NCBI GenBank assembly: GCA_945893145.1
Contig: CAMDDZ010000040.1
Span: forward strand, 1 to 48,741
DNA: 48,741 nucleotides
Direction of reading: 5' to 3'
From: Rhodoplanes serenus
GTDB lineage: Bacteria; Pseudomonadota; Alphaproteobacteria; Rhizobiales; Xanthobacteraceae
Position 1 is the first letter of the stretch. Each line of letters starts with the position of its first letter. The notes below the pieces were generated by a model. That model ran no database searches. It saw nothing but the letters and a program-made list of their open reading frames with translations, and had not been told where the DNA came from. Shown one piece after another: positions 5,995-16,155 of the stretch. The position numbers and the translations under genes were made by a program.

Positions 5995-7743
5995 TCAGGC
6001 GGGCACCGCGGCCATACCGGCCGGGTGTCGCGACGATGTCTCCGCGTTGGCATTCAACTCGATGGTGCGCGCATGGAAATCGCGCAGAACGCTGCGGCGG
6101 TCGATCGACAGGATTGCGGTTTGCGGCAGGCGATCGCGCAGGACACGATAAAGCTCGTGTGCGGCGGCGTCGTCGAGGGTCGAGACCGGCTCGTCGAACA
6201 TCAGCACGGCGGGCTTGCGCAGCAGCGCTCGCGCAAACGCCACCCGCTGCTGTTCGCCGCCCGACAGCAGAACGCTCCAGTCGGCATCCTCATCGAGCCG
6301 CGGCGCCAAATGACCAAGCCCAACGGCGGCCATCGCCGCGCGCACTTCTGGGCCGGGAACCCGCTCGGCCGGGATCGGATAGGTGATGGCTTGCCGTAAC
6401 GGCCCGAGCGGAAAGTACGGCTGCTGCGGCATTACCAAAATGTCGGCGCCGTGCGGTTGCGTCACGCGGCCCTGCCCCGGCGCCCAAAGTCCGGTCAACG
6501 CACGGAACAAGCTCGACTTGCCCGCGCCCGATGGGCCTGTGATCAATACGCACTCGCCGGGCGCGACCGAAAGTTCCGGCATCTCCGCGATCATGCCGCC
6601 CGAAGGCAGCCGCAGCGCGAGACCGGCGACCTCGAGATTGGGCCCCTGCCCGGCCGCCACCGCGATCATCCCCTTGGTCTGGACCCGCGCCGCATCGACC
6701 GCGACCATGGCGTTCTCCATCTGCGCCAAGCGATCCATGATGGCCCGCCATTCGGCAAGCTTGCTGTAGGCCTGAATGCAGAACGCGAAGCCCGATTCAA
6801 CGCGCGAGAACGCCAGCGCCGACTGCACCAGCGTTCCCAGCGTGATGACGCCGGTCAGATAGGCCGGGCTCACGATCAGGCTCGGAACCAGCGTCGAGAC
6901 GTGTCCGTAGCCGGATACAAATGCCGTCAGGCGCGTCTGACGCCGCACCAGCGCGGTCCAGTTGCGCACCAGATTGCCAAAGCGGCGCCTCAACTCCGCA
7001 CGCTCGACCTCCTCACCGTGCATGAGCGCAACCGATTCGGAGTGATCCGCCGCGCGCACGATGGCAAAGCGGAAATCGGATTCGTAACGCTGCTGGTTGA
7101 AGTTGAGGTCGATCAGTCGCCAGCCGATCCAATGGGCGATCAAGGTGCCGGCGCCTGCATAGGCAAGCGCCGCGCAGATCAGATAGCCGGGGAATGAAAA
7201 ATCGATGCCAAACAACGGCAGCGGCGTCGTGGCCGAGATGCCCCACAGGATGTAGGAGAACGAAAGCAGCGCCACGATGCTGCTCAGCATGCCGGTGCCG
7301 AGTTCGAGGGTGCGCTGGACAAACAAATAGACGTCGTTGGCGATGCGCAGGTGGATGTTGTCGATGCTGGTATCGACGACCTGCACCCGGTAGTGGCGGC
7401 CCTCCGCCATCCAGACCGAGACGTAGTTTTCGGTCATCCAGCGCCGCCAGCGGATTTGCAGGGTCTGGCCGAAATAGTACTGCGACATGCCGACAATGAT
7501 TGCGCCGATCGCGATGAAGCCGAACAGGATGAGGGCGCTGCTGAACGCCGACCAGTTCTTTGCCTCCAGCGCGTCGAAAAAGCGGGCATTCCACTGGGCG
7601 ACCAGAACCGCGACGTAAACCAGCCCCAACTCGGCGCCCACCACCGCCCCCAGAAGCAGCCGCGCCCGCACCCGCTCCTCGGACCGAAAGTATGGGAGCG
7701 ACAGCGCCAAGAACATCCGGACGGTTTCAACAACGCGATTCAT
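5995..7743 (-). CDS. ABCD/YddA-type ABC transporter, fused membrane and ATPase domains, 582 aa
   Basis: A half-transporter expected to work as a homodimer in the inner membrane. Residues 1 to about 330 form the six-helix membrane domain of the ABC_membrane_2 type (SbmA/BacA, YddA and peroxisomal ABCD relatives), with the RWRRWMTENYVSVWM stretch typical of the family. The ATPase domain has Walker A (GPSGAGKSS), a Q-loop (MPQQPYF), signature LSGGEQQR, Walker B (VLMFDEP) and D-loop (STLDD). The H-loop histidine is replaced: the usual GHRS reads DRRS, with Arg549 in its place. AAGGAT precedes the ATG. The substrate is unknown; peptides, antimicrobial peptides or acyl-CoAs are transported by relatives. 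Confidence 0.85.
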   Translation of the reverse strand: MNRVVETVRMFLALSLPYFRSEERVRARLLLGAVVGAELGLVYVAVLVAQWNARFFDALEAKNWSAFSSALILFGFIAIGAIIVGMSQYYFGQTLQIRWRRWMTENYVSVWMAEGRHYRVQVVDTSIDNIHLRIANDVYLFVQRTLELGTGMLSSIVALLSFSYILWGISATTPLPLFGIDFSFPGYLICAALAYAGAGTLIAHWIGWRLIDLNFNQQRYESDFRFAIVRAADHSESVALMHGEEVERAELRRRFGNLVRNWTALVRRQTRLTAFVSGYGHVSTLVPSLIVSPAYLTGVITLGTLVQSALAFSRVESGFAFCIQAYSKLAEWRAIMDRLAQMENAMVAVDAARVQTKGMIAVAAGQGPNLEVAGLALRLPSGGMIAEMPELSVAPGECVLITGPSGAGKSSLFRALTGLWAPGQGRVTQPHGADILVMPQQPYFPLGPLRQAITYPIPAERVPGPEVRAAMAAVGLGHLAPRLDEDADWSVLLSGGEQQRVAFARALLRKPAVLMFDEPVSTLDDAAAHELYRVLRDRLPQTAILSIDRRSVLRDFHARTIELNANAETSSRHPAGMAAVPA

Positions 7744-7916
7744 GGACGAATCCTTGGGTTAACCAGCCCACTATATGGCGAATACATGGTCTTTTTTCAC
7801 AGCCAGGCGGTCTGGACCCTACTTGAATTGCGTCCTATATGCGCTCTGGTGTAAGCGTCATGGGGACTGGCGGACCCGGGGCGGGTTCAGCCTTTGATCT
7901 TTCGTGGAGATGCTTG

Positions 7917-9839
7917 GTGTCCCAACCTTCCAAGACGCCCCTGCTCGATCTTATCCGAACGCCTGACGACCTCCGGAAGCTCGAAGTAGGACAGCTCAGG
8001 CAACTCGCTGACGAGTTGCGCACCGAAACCATCGACGCCGTCTCGGTGACCGGCGGTCACCTTGGCGCCGGCCTCGGTGTGATCGAGTTGACCGTCGCCT
8101 TGCACTATGTGTTCGACACGCCACGCGACCCCCTGGTCTGGGACGTCGGCCACCAGGCCTATCCGCACAAGATTCTCACCGGCCGCCGCGACCGCATCCG
8201 CACCCTGCGAATGGGCGACGGGCTGTCCGGCTTCACCAAGCGCGCCGAGAGCGAATATGACCCGTTCGGAGCCGCGCACTCCTCCACCTCGATTTCGTCT
8301 GCGCTCGGCATGGCCGTGGCGCGCGACCTCGCGGGCGGCAACAACAATTGCATCGCGGTGATCGGCGACGGCGCGCTGTCCGCCGGCATGGCCTATGAGG
8401 CGATGAACAACGCCGGCGCGATGGACTCCCGCCTCATCGTCATTCTCAACGACAACGACATGTCGATTGCGCCGCCGGTCGGCGCGATGTCGGCCTATCT
8501 GTCGCGGCTCTTGTCGGGCAAAACCTATCTCAAGCTGCGCGACATCGGCTTGCAGGTCGCCGAGAAGCTGCCGAAGTTCATGGAGCAGCGCGCGCGGCGC
8601 GTCGAGGAATACGCCCGCGGCTTCCTCACCGGCGGCACGCTTTTCGAAGAGCTTGGCTTCTATTACGTCGGTCCGATCGACGGTCACAACCTTGATCATC
8701 TCATTCCGGTGCTGCGCAACGTCCGCGACGCGCAGAAGGGCCCGATCATGGTCCACGTCGTGACGCAGAAGGGCAAGGGCTACGCGCCTGCCGAAGCGTC
8801 CGCCGACAAGTATCATGGCGTGGTCAAATTCGACGTCATCACCGGCGTCCAGGCCAAGGCCAAGTCGAATGCGCCGGCCTACCAGAAGGTGTTCGGCGAG
8901 AGCCTGATCAAGGAAGCCCAGAAAGACGAGAAGATCATCGGTATCACCGCCGCGATGCCGTCCGGCACCGGCATTGATCTGTTCGCCAAGGCGTTCCCGA
9001 AGCGGACCTTCGACGTCGGCATCGCCGAGCAGCACGCGGTGACGTTCGCCGCGGGCCTCGCGACGCAGGGCTTCAAGCCGTTCTGCGCGATCTACTCGAC
9101 CTTCCTGCAGCGCGCCTATGACCAGGTGGTGCACGACGTGGCGATCCAATCGCTCCCGGTGCGCTTCGCCATGGACCGCGCCGGCCTGGTCGGCGCCGAT
9201 GGCCCGACCCACGCCGGTTCGTTCGACGTCGCCTATCTGGGCTGCCTGCCCAACTTCGTGATCATGGCGGCGGCCGACGAGGCCGACATGGTGCACATGG
9301 TCGCGACACAGGTTGCGATCAACGACCGGCCCTCGGCACTGCGCTACCCGCGCGGCGAAGGCGTCGGCGTCGAGATGCCCACTGAAGGTAAGCCGCTCGA
9401 AATCGGCAAGGGCCGTATCATTCGCGAGGGCAGCAAGATCGCGCTGCTGTCGCTCGGCACGCGCCTCTCGGAAGCGCTCAAGGCCGCCGAGGAGCTTGCC
9501 TCCTTCGGCCTGTCCACCACCGTGGCCGATGCGCGCTTTGCCAAGCCGCTCGATACCGATCTGGTGCTCCGGCTTGCCAACGAGCATGAGGTGCTGATCA
9601 CCATCGAGGAAGGCTCGATCGGCGGCTTCGGTTCGTACGTGCTCCAGGCGCTCGCCGAACATGGCGCGCTCGATCGTGGCCTGAAGGTCCGTGCGATGGT
9701 CCTGCCGGACATATTCATCGACCACGATTCGCCGGCCGCCATGTACGCCCGCGCCGGTCTCGACGCCAAGAGCATCGTCAAGAAGGTGTTCGAGGCCCTC
9801 GGCAAGGACGTCAAGGCCGAGACTTTCCGGCTCGCCTAA
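7917..9839 (+). CDS. dxs: 1-deoxy-D-xylulose-5-phosphate synthase
   Basis: The first enzyme of the MEP isoprenoid pathway: a TPP-dependent condensation of pyruvate with glyceraldehyde 3-phosphate. The cofactor motif [18 protein letters not shown], the N-terminal [15 protein letters not shown], the [16 protein letters not shown] segment and the active-site Glu in [14 protein letters not shown] are all present. The C-terminal transketolase domain ([11 protein letters not shown]) is complete. I use GTG 7917, which has GGAG seven bases upstream and begins [12 protein letters not shown] as in relatives. An ATG at 7839 would add 26 residues without family support. The product is 640 aa. The adjacent rRNA methyltransferase starts on the next base. 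Confidence 0.97.
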   Translation: MSQPSKTPLLDLIRTPDDLRKLEVGQLRQLADELRTETIDAVSVTGGHLGAGLGVIELTVALHYVFDTPRDPLVWDVGHQAYPHKILTGRRDRIRTLRMGDGLSGFTKRAESEYDPFGAAHSSTSISSALGMAVARDLAGGNNNCIAVIGDGALSAGMAYEAMNNAGAMDSRLIVILNDNDMSIAPPVGAMSAYLSRLLSGKTYLKLRDIGLQVAEKLPKFMEQRARRVEEYARGFLTGGTLFEELGFYYVGPIDGHNLDHLIPVLRNVRDAQKGPIMVHVVTQKGKGYAPAEASADKYHGVVKFDVITGVQAKAKSNAPAYQKVFGESLIKEAQKDEKIIGITAAMPSGTGIDLFAKAFPKRTFDVGIAEQHAVTFAAGLATQGFKPFCAIYSTFLQRAYDQVVHDVAIQSLPVRFAMDRAGLVGADGPTHAGSFDVAYLGCLPNFVIMAAADEADMVHMVATQVAINDRPSALRYPRGEGVGVEMPTEGKPLEIGKGRIIREGSKIALLSLGTRLSEALKAAEELASFGLSTTVADARFAKPLDTDLVLRLANEHEVLITIEEGSIGGFGSYVLQALAEHGALDRGLKVRAMVLPDIFIDHDSPAAMYARAGLDAKSIVKKVFEALGKDVKAETFRLA

Positions 9840-11078
9840 TTGACCGAGCGGCTTGTCATCGCCCGCCTGGCGCATCGTGGCGACGGAATCGCCGATACGC
9901 CGGCGGGACCGCTCTATGTCCCCTACACGCTGCCGGGCGAGACCGTGGAGGTCGAACGCGTACCCGGCCATCCAGACCGCCGGCATCTGCTGCATGTCGA
10001 TACGCCAAGCGCGGAGCGGATCGCTCCGTTCTGTCAGCATTTCGGCATCTGCGGCGGCTGCGCGATCCAACACTGGACCGCGGAGCGCTATCGCGAGTGG
10101 AAGCGCGAGTTGGTCGTCACGGCGCTCCGGCAGGCGGGGCTCGATGCACCGGTCGAGGCGCTGATCGACGCCCACGGCGAGGGCCGCCGGCGCGCCACGT
10201 TCCATGCCCGGCGCGGCCAACGCGACGTCATCGAGGTGGGGTTCGCGGCGCTGCGGGCACATCAGGTGGTGGCGATCGACCGCTGCCCGGTTCTGGCGCC
10301 GAGCCTCGATGGCGCACTCAAGGCGGCATGGGCGCTTGCCGAAGAGCTCCGGCCTGAACGCAAGCCGCTCGACATCCAGACCACCGCGAGCGACGCAGGC
10401 CTCGACATCGACGTGCGCGGTTCGGGCGCACTGACGTCGGCGCGTTCCCAGGACTTGGCGCGCTTGGCCGAAACCCACAGGCTGGCCCGCCTCACCCGGC
10501 ATGGCGAGCTGATCGCGCAACGCGTGACACCGACCATCTTGGTCGGCCGAGCGCGCGTTGCGCTGCCGCCGGGCGGCTTCCTGCAGGCCACCGCCGCGGG
10601 CGAGACGGCGTTGGCGAGGCTGGTGGCTAGCCACGTTGGCGAAGCCAAGAGAATAGCCGACCTATTTTGCGGCATCGGTCCATTCGCGCTGCGGCTCGCC
10701 GAACGTGCGCGTGTCACCGCAGTCGATCAGGACGCCACAGCAATCGCCGCGATTGAGCACGCCGCCCGTGCGACCCAGGGCCTCAAGCCAATCGAGGCAC
10801 AGGTGCGCGACCTGTTCCGCCGGCCCTGGGTGGCGCAGGAGTTCAAGAACTTCGACGCGGTCGTGTTCGACCCGCCACGCCAAGGTGCCGAGGCCCTCGC
10901 CCGTGAATTGGCGAAAAGTGCGGTGCCGCTCCTGATCGCGGTGTCCTGCAATCCGGCGACGTTCGCCCGCGATGCGCGCATCCTTGCGGATGGCGGCTAC
11001 CGGCTCACGGCGGTCACGCCGGTCGATCAGTTCCGCCATTCGGCGCATGTCGAGGTCGTGGCGCGGTTCGAACGCTAA
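9840..11078 (+). CDS. RNA m5U methyltransferase, TrmA/RlmD(RumA)-like
   Basis: This enzyme methylates a uridine at C5 in rRNA or tRNA using SAM. The start is TTG directly after the dxs stop, giving 412 aa and strong coupling to dxs. The N-terminal TRAM-like barrel ([21 protein letters not shown]) is followed by the [4Fe-4S] cysteine cluster [11 protein letters not shown] fourth Cys in IDRCPVL completes the set. Then comes the SAM site [22 protein letters not shown], and the catalytic cysteine in [10 protein letters not shown]. Which U is modified cannot be told; relatives in alphaproteobacteria are often named rumA/rlmD. The last four bases overlap the convergent monooxygenase gene. Confidence 0.92.
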   Translation: MTERLVIARLAHRGDGIADTPAGPLYVPYTLPGETVEVERVPGHPDRRHLLHVDTPSAERIAPFCQHFGICGGCAIQHWTAERYREWKRELVVTALRQAGLDAPVEALIDAHGEGRRRATFHARRGQRDVIEVGFAALRAHQVVAIDRCPVLAPSLDGALKAAWALAEELRPERKPLDIQTTASDAGLDIDVRGSGALTSARSQDLARLAETHRLARLTRHGELIAQRVTPTILVGRARVALPPGGFLQATAAGETALARLVASHVGEAKRIADLFCGIGPFALRLAERARVTAVDQDATAIAAIEHAARATQGLKPIEAQVRDLFRRPWVAQEFKNFDAVVFDPPRQGAEALARELAKSAVPLLIAVSCNPATFARDARILADGGYRLTAVTPVDQFRHSAHVEVVARFER

Positions 11079-12202
11079 ATTGATTCGGCGAGCGTCAGCA
11101 TTGACGCGCGCGACAGTTCGGCCTGCTGTTGCGGCGCTGACTTTTGCATCTCCAATTCGCCAAGCTTGGCGGAATTCTCCACCACCATGCGGCAGCGCTC
11201 ATACCGCCGCTGCAGGAAGCGCGACAACGCCGCCTCGATGGCGCTTTCGCTTACAAGCAGCTCGCACAACACGAGCGCGTCCTCGACGGCGAGACCCGCG
11301 CCCGAGGCGAGATGCGGCGTGGTGGCGTGCGCGGCGTCGCCGATCAGCACGACACGTCCCTGACTCCATGGCGGCGGCACCAGAAGCTTCTCGAGCGGCC
11401 GGTAGTTGATCCGGGCAGACGCATCGAGCCTGTCGCGGATGGCGCCCAGCACGCCGCCGAAACCGCGCAGCTGCTCTTCCAGCAGCTCGGGCCAGCGAGC
11501 TTCGGGCATGCGCGGATTGTCGGGCACGTGCTGGAGCACAAACAGATACATCTCGTCGCGCGATACCGGCACGACGCCGGCCTTCACAGGTCCGCCGACA
11601 TAGACCTGGGGGCGGTCGATTTCGACCGGCCGCGCGATCACGGCGCGCCAGCAACCCTGGCCGGTAAAAGCGGGCTTCGGTGCATCGGGAAACGCCATTT
11701 CGCGGATGCGCGAATGGATACCATCGGCGCCAACCACAAGGTCGAAGCTTTCGCTCGATCCATCGGAGAAGCGGACCGCAACTCTGTCACCGTTTTGTTC
11801 GAGCCCATCTGCCGTCATGCCCAGGCGCACCCGCGCGCCCGACGCGCGGGTCGCTTCGGACAGGATGCGATGCAACACCGGCCGCAAAATGCCGCCGCTG
11901 TTCGGGATGCGCGGGCCAAGGGGCTGGCCCGCCACGCGCGATGCCAGGATCACGTTGCCGTTCTGGTCGCAGATCCGGGCGGCCTCGGAGCAAAAGCCCT
12001 CGGCCTCGATCCGCCCCAGCAGGCCAAGCCGGTCGAACGCGCGGAGCGTCGGCCCGGTGATGGTGATGCCCGCGCCATAGACGCGCCAATCCGGATCGAT
12101 CTCGGCGATCTCGGCTGCAATGCTGGCGCGCTGCAGACCAATGGCCAGCGCCATGCCGGCGATGCCGCCTCCGACAATCAACACGCGTTCGACCGCGCTC
12201 AT
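11075..12202 (-). CDS. FAD-dependent aromatic monooxygenase (salicylate hydroxylase/UbiH-like), 375 aa
   Basis: A class A flavoprotein hydroxylase using NAD(P)H and O2. It has the FAD-binding glycine motif ([12 protein letters not shown]) at the N-terminus, the DG motif ([12 protein letters not shown]) and the GD motif ([20 protein letters not shown]), all intact and correctly spaced. The ATG at 12202 is chosen; an in-frame TTG lies two codons earlier. The substrate is unknown. The gene is adjacent to a vWA-type exported protein on the same strand with a 32-base gap, which gives no catabolic context. The 3' end overlaps the convergent methyltransferase by 4 bases. Confidence 0.88.
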   Translation of the reverse strand: MSAVERVLIVGGGIAGMALAIGLQRASIAAEIAEIDPDWRVYGAGITITGPTLRAFDRLGLLGRIEAEGFCSEAARICDQNGNVILASRVAGQPLGPRIPNSGGILRPVLHRILSEATRASGARVRLGMTADGLEQNGDRVAVRFSDGSSESFDLVVGADGIHSRIREMAFPDAPKPAFTGQGCWRAVIARPVEIDRPQVYVGGPVKAGVVPVSRDEMYLFVLQHVPDNPRMPEARWPELLEEQLRGFGGVLGAIRDRLDASARINYRPLEKLLVPPPWSQGRVVLIGDAAHATTPHLASGAGLAVEDALVLCELLVSESAIEAALSRFLQRRYERCRMVVENSAKLGELEMQKSAPQQQAELSRASMLTLAESI

Positions 12203-12234
12203 ACTCAACTAGACGCGCGGGCTGGCGGCACGAG

Positions 12235-13062
12235 CTAATTGCCCCACCGCTGCTGCCACAATTGTTCGCCGATGGTGCATGAGACGCGCGGCGCTCTCAC
12301 TGCGACTGGCACAACACGCACCGGGGGCACGCGGCCCGCGATCTCAAGCACGAGCTTGGTTCGGATCGCCGCCTTGAACTGATCGCGCTCCTTGATCGGG
12401 ATGACAAAGGCGCCGGGTCCACCGATGACGCAGTCCTCGTAATAGACGTCGAGGTTCTCGATATCGAGCGAGGACAACGACGGCCGCTTGAGCATGATCG
12501 GAAGGCCGTTGATGGTGATGCCCTTGGCCAGCACTTCGTCGCGGGTGACCGTCACCAGCGGGCCGTTGTTGTTGACGCCATCGCCCGAGATGTCGATCAC
12601 GCGACGGATGCCACGATAGCCGCTGCCATCGAACAGCGGCGCACCGAACAGCATCGCACCCGAGATCGAGGTCCGCGAGGCGCGCGAGTAACGCGCGCGG
12701 CCGATGTCGGCCGCAAAGGCGTCGGCAGATTCAGGACCATCGATCAGCCGCCACGGCACGATGATCTGCTGGTGATGAATGCCCGCCCACTCGAAATAGG
12801 TCATCGAGATCTTGCGATGCGCGCCCTGCCGTACCGCATTCATGAACTCGGGCGAGGTGATCGCCGCCATATAGCCTTCGCGCTGGAGCGCCTGCTCGTC
12901 CGGATCCATCGACCACGACACATCGACCGCGAGCACCAATTCGGCATCGACCGCGACAGCGCTGCCCTGGGTGCGAACAACCGGGCTGGCCAGCGGCCCA
13001 GCGCCAAACGCCGCCGCGAACGCGATCGCGATGGCGGCAAAAATCGAAAGCCGCATCACCAT
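12235..13062 (-). CDS. Exported DUF1194 (von Willebrand factor A-like) protein, 275 aa
   Basis: A signal peptide (MRLSIFAAIAIAFAAAFGAG) leads into one vWA-like domain. The metal-ion-dependent adhesion site is visible as DVSWSMD (DxSxS) with an Asp in the later ISGDGVNNNG segment. The ITINGLPIML and YYEDCVIGGPGAFVIP stretches mark DUF1194, a family widespread in Hyphomicrobiales with no known function. It is expected to be periplasmic and to bind a divalent metal and a protein partner. GGAGAG lies before the ATG; a second ATG two codons in is possible. A C-terminal Cys (VSCTIG) and the domain's Cys (EDC) may form a disulfide. Confidence 0.88.
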   Translation of the reverse strand: MVMRLSIFAAIAIAFAAAFGAGPLASPVVRTQGSAVAVDAELVLAVDVSWSMDPDEQALQREGYMAAITSPEFMNAVRQGAHRKISMTYFEWAGIHHQQIIVPWRLIDGPESADAFAADIGRARYSRASRTSISGAMLFGAPLFDGSGYRGIRRVIDISGDGVNNNGPLVTVTRDEVLAKGITINGLPIMLKRPSLSSLDIENLDVYYEDCVIGGPGAFVIPIKERDQFKAAIRTKLVLEIAGRVPPVRVVPVAVRAPRVSCTIGEQLWQQRWGN

Positions 13063-13179
13063 GAGACTCTCCGTCGCCCCAGCGTCAGGATGGTGACACG
13101 GGCGGGCGGCGAGGAAAAGGTGCGGAAACGGCGATTGTCAGGAGCCCTGCGCCCGCCATGCGGGCGAACGCGTTGCCAA

Positions 13180-14265
13180 TTAGTCCGCGGCTTCGGTCCC
13201 GGTGATCTCGATGCCGAACCCGGCCAAACCCACGTAGGTCATGCGCGTGCTGCTGAGCAGCCGGATCGAGGAAATGCCGAGATCCTTCAAAATCTGCGCA
13301 CCCAGCCCCACCTCGCGCCACTGGCGGGTGCGCGCGGCTTCCGAGCCGTGCTCGCTCGACGGAATAGCGTGGGTCGGCACGCCGGCCGCGCCATCGCGCA
13401 GGAACACGATGACGCCCCTGCCCTCGGTCTTGAAGCGTTGCAACGCCGCATGCACCGGGTGCGCACCGCCGAACACGTCGCGGATGATGTCGGCCCGATG
13501 CAGCCGCGCCAGCACGTCTTTGCCGTCGCCGATCTTGCCGTGCACGAAGGCCATGTGCTGAACGGCATCGAACGGCGTCACATAGGCGTAACCCGCGAGC
13601 GTGCCGATCTCGCTCTTGACCGGGAATTCGCCGACACGCTTGACCAGCTTGTCGCGCGCCTGGCGGTAGGAGATCAAATCCGCGATCGAAACCTGCTTGA
13701 GCTTGTGTTTCTCGGCGAAGGCGGTCACCGCCGGCCCGCGCATCACCGTGCCGTCGTCGTTCATCAATTCGGACAGCACGCCGACCGGCGGCAGGCCGGC
13801 AAGACGGCAAAGGTCGATGCAGGCTTCGGTATGACCGGAGCGCATCAGTACGCCGCCGTCCTTGGCGACCAGCGGGAAGACATGGCCGGGCCGGACAAAG
13901 TCGGACGCGCCGCTATTGCCATTGGCAAGCGCGCGCACCGTGTTGGTTCGCTCCTCGGCAGAGATGCCGGTGGTCAGCCCGTGGCGGCCATCGACTGAAA
14001 CCGTAAAGGCGGTGCCGAGCGGCGCGTCGTTCGCGGCCACCATCGGGTCGAGATGCAGCCGCCGCGCAAGATCCGCCGCAAGCGGCGCACAGACGATGCC
14101 TGAGGTATGGCGGATGATGAACGCCATTTTCTCCGACGTGCAAAGCGATGCGGCGATGAACAGATCGCCCTCGTTCTCACGATCGTCGTCGTCGGTGACG
14201 ACAACAAGCTCGCCGCGCGCAAAGGCGGCAACGATGGTTTCAACACGCTGATGGGCTTCGAACAC
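13180..14265 (-). CDS. ribB: 3,4-dihydroxy-2-butanone 4-phosphate synthase with a degenerate GTP cyclohydrolase II-like domain
   Basis: It makes the four-carbon unit of riboflavin from ribulose 5-phosphate. The N-terminal domain has the metal and substrate motifs VVTDDDDRENEGDL, GHVFPL and RSGHTEA. The C-terminal half follows the RibA fold, but the three zinc cysteines of GTP cyclohydrolase II are absent: the segment that should carry them reads RLHRADIIRDVFGGAHP. So only RibB activity is expected. The start is placed at GTG 14265 with AGGTGG eight bases upstream; a GTG at 14277 overlapping the aroC stop is the alternative. It sits directly behind aroC and is probably co-transcribed with it. 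Confidence 0.92.
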   Translation of the reverse strand: MFEAHQRVETIVAAFARGELVVVTDDDDRENEGDLFIAASLCTSEKMAFIIRHTSGIVCAPLAADLARRLHLDPMVAANDAPLGTAFTVSVDGRHGLTTGISAEERTNTVRALANGNSGASDFVRPGHVFPLVAKDGGVLMRSGHTEACIDLCRLAGLPPVGVLSELMNDDGTVMRGPAVTAFAEKHKLKQVSIADLISYRQARDKLVKRVGEFPVKSEIGTLAGYAYVTPFDAVQHMAFVHGKIGDGKDVLARLHRADIIRDVFGGAHPVHAALQRFKTEGRGVIVFLRDGAAGVPTHAIPSSEHGSEAARTRQWREVGLGAQILKDLGISSIRLLSSTRMTYVGLAGFGIEITGTEAAD

Positions 14266-14269
14266 GGAC

Positions 14270-15394
14270 CTAACCACCTGACTTTTTGAAGGGCCACGCC
14301 GGGCTCTCGCCGACCTGGCCGCGCTGACGCAGATAATGGTCGGCGATGACGCAAGCCACCATGGCCTCGCCGATCGGCACCGCACGAATGCCGACGCAAG
14401 GGTCGTGGCGGCCCTTGGTCATCACATCGACCTCGCTGCCGTAACGATCGACACTTTTGCGCGGTGTGAGTATCGAAGACGTCGGCTTAACCGCAAAGCG
14501 CGCGATTACAGCCTGCCCGGTCGAAATGCCGCCCAGGACGCCGCCGGCGTTGTTGGAGAGAAAGCGCGGCTTGCCGTCATTGCCCATGCGCATCTCGTCG
14601 GCGTTCTGTTCGCCGGACAACTCAGCCGCCGCAAAGCCCGCGCCGATTTCGACGCCTTTCACCGCATTGACACCCATAAGCGCGCCCGCCAGATCGCCGT
14701 CGAGCTTGCCATAGACCGGTGAGCCTAGTCCGGCAGGCACGCCCTCGGCCACGATTTCGATCACGGCGCCAACCGAAGAGCCGCGCTTGCGCACGGCATC
14801 GAGCTCAACCTCCCAGGCTTTCGCGGCCTGCGCGTCCGGACAGAAGAACGGGTTGTTGCCGACCTCGTCCCAGCTCCAGCGCGCCCGGTCGATCTTGTGC
14901 GAACCCATCTGGATCAGCGCGCCGCGCACATTCAGGCCCGGCACGATCTTGCGCGCCACCGCGCCGGCGGCAACCCGCATTGCCGTCTCGCGCGCGGAAG
15001 CGCGCCCGCCGCCGCGATAATCGTGCACGCCGTATTTGACGTCATAGGCGTAGCCGGCGTGCCCTGGACGATAGCTATCCTTGATCGCCGAATAATCCTT
15101 CGACCGCTGGTCGACGTTGTCGATCAGCAGCGCGATCGGCGTTCCGGTCGTCACTTGCACGGCCGTGCGTTCGTCGGTGAAGACGCCGGAAATGATCCGC
15201 ACCGCGTCCGGTTCCTGCCGCTGCGTCGTGAAGCGCGACTGGCCGGGCCGCCGCTTGTCGAGATAGGGCTGGATATCCGCTTCGGTCAGCGGGATGCCGG
15301 GCGGGCAGCCGTCCACCACGCAGCCGATCGCCGGCCCATGGCTCTCGCCAAAGGTCGTGACCCGGAACATGTGACCGAACGTATTGAACGACAT
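14270..15394 (-). CDS. aroC: Chorismate synthase
   Basis: The last step of the shikimate pathway: it converts EPSP to chorismate using reduced FMN. The N-terminal [20 protein letters not shown], the RRPGQS stretch, the arginine-rich [13 protein letters not shown] loop and the late motif [19 protein letters not shown] are diagnostic. The start at 15394 gives 374 aa, which fits the family; an upstream in-frame extension would add an unrelated polar tail. It follows the histidine phosphatase after 136 bases that hold a weak terminator-like hairpin, and precedes ribB with almost no gap. Confidence 0.96.
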   Translation of the reverse strand: MSFNTFGHMFRVTTFGESHGPAIGCVVDGCPPGIPLTEADIQPYLDKRRPGQSRFTTQRQEPDAVRIISGVFTDERTAVQVTTGTPIALLIDNVDQRSKDYSAIKDSYRPGHAGYAYDVKYGVHDYRGGGRASARETAMRVAAGAVARKIVPGLNVRGALIQMGSHKIDRARWSWDEVGNNPFFCPDAQAAKAWEVELDAVRKRGSSVGAVIEIVAEGVPAGLGSPVYGKLDGDLAGALMGVNAVKGVEIGAGFAAAELSGEQNADEMRMGNDGKPRFLSNNAGGVLGGISTGQAVIARFAVKPTSSILTPRKSVDRYGSEVDVMTKGRHDPCVGIRAVPIGEAMVACVIADHYLRQRGQVGESPAWPFKKSGG

Positions 15395-15499
15395 GGAATT
15401 CTTGTCCGTGGCGGGTTTGGTATCCCGCGTCGGTTCCGGGGTCAAAGCCGAGCGGCTTGGCGACCGGCTGGGAGAGCGGTTTAGGTCTACAACATACTG

Positions 15500-15523
15500 A
15501 AATAAAACGATATTTTCTTATCG
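15500..15523 (-). terminator. Weak intrinsic-terminator-like hairpin after the histidine phosphatase gene
   Basis: On the minus strand CGATA, loop AGAAAA, TATCG is followed by TTTTATTT. This short AT-rich stem with a T-run lies just after the phosphatase stop and before aroC. It may partly separate fabI-phosphatase from aroC-ribB. The stem is only 5 bp, so read-through is likely. Confidence 0.4.
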
Positions 15524-15530
15524 CTCAAGT

Positions 15531-16130
15531 TCAGCCGTAGCGGGCCACACTGCCGCCCGTGAACACATAGACGACGCCCTGCCCGATGTCGCCGAATGAC
15601 GCGCGCTCGGCAGACTCGATGCCGAGATGCACCATCAGGGCGCGGGCGACGCCGCCGTGCGCCGCCACCACGGTGTCGCGCACGATGGTCTGGTACCAGC
15701 CGCCCACCCGCTGCGCGAGCTGTTCGTAGCTTTCGCCGCCCGGAATGACGAAGCCCCATTTGTCGCGTTCGCGCGCCGCCAATGCGTCGGCTTCATGGAC
15801 CTCGAGTTCGGCATAGGTGAAGCCCTCCCAGCGGCCGAACGACATTTCCAACAGCCGTGCGTCGGTGCGGTATTCGCCAGGCACAAGCCCGAGCTTGCCG
15901 CGCATCAACTCCATGGTTGCGCGGGCGCGGCCGAGCGGACTTGCCACGTAATCCAAGTCGGCCGCGATGCGTTTGTCGCGCGCGAACAGATCGAGAAGAA
16001 TCTCGCCGCTTTGTGCCGCTTGCGTGCGACCAAGCGCATTGAGCGGAATGTCGTGCTGGCCTTGCAGACGGCGCTCGGCGTTCCAATCCGTTTCACCGTG
16101 GCGGACGTAATAGAGGACGAGCGGCGCCAT
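15531..16130 (-). CDS. Histidine phosphatase (phosphoglycerate-mutase-like) family protein, 199 aa
   Basis: A branch-2-free, small phosphohydrolase of the histidine phosphatase superfamily, using a phospho-histidine intermediate. The catalytic RHGET (YYVRHGETDWN) near the N-terminus, the second Arg in SPLGRARAT, the Glu in SFGRWEGFTY and the second catalytic His in VVAAHGGVAR are all visible. The substrate is not predictable; relatives hydrolyse phosphoglycerate-like, cobalamin-precursor or other phosphoesters. It lies 25 bases after fabI, and this fabI-phosphatase-aroC order is one I associate with rhizobial genomes. Confidence 0.88.
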   Translation of the reverse strand: MAPLVLYYVRHGETDWNAERRLQGQHDIPLNALGRTQAAQSGEILLDLFARDKRIAADLDYVASPLGRARATMELMRGKLGLVPGEYRTDARLLEMSFGRWEGFTYAELEVHEADALAARERDKWGFVIPGGESYEQLAQRVGGWYQTIVRDTVVAAHGGVARALMVHLGIESAERASFGDIGQGVVYVFTGGSVARYG

Positions 16131-16155
16131 GTTGATCAGACCGCCGCGCGCGGCC

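Noticed and set aside
7839..7916. Upstream ATG of dxs adding 26 residues
   Set aside because: The extra residues do not match the family, while GTG 7917 has a good ribosome-binding site.
7887..10634. Very long minus-strand open frame (915 codons) opposite dxs and the RNA methyltransferase
   Set aside because: It is the antisense frame of two clearly conserved genes. High GC at third positions suppresses stop codons on the other strand, and the translation is rich in Arg/His/Gly without domains.
12772..13998. Plus-strand 408-codon frame opposite DUF1194 and ribB
   Set aside because: It spans parts of two real genes and the gap between them; the sequence has no family features.
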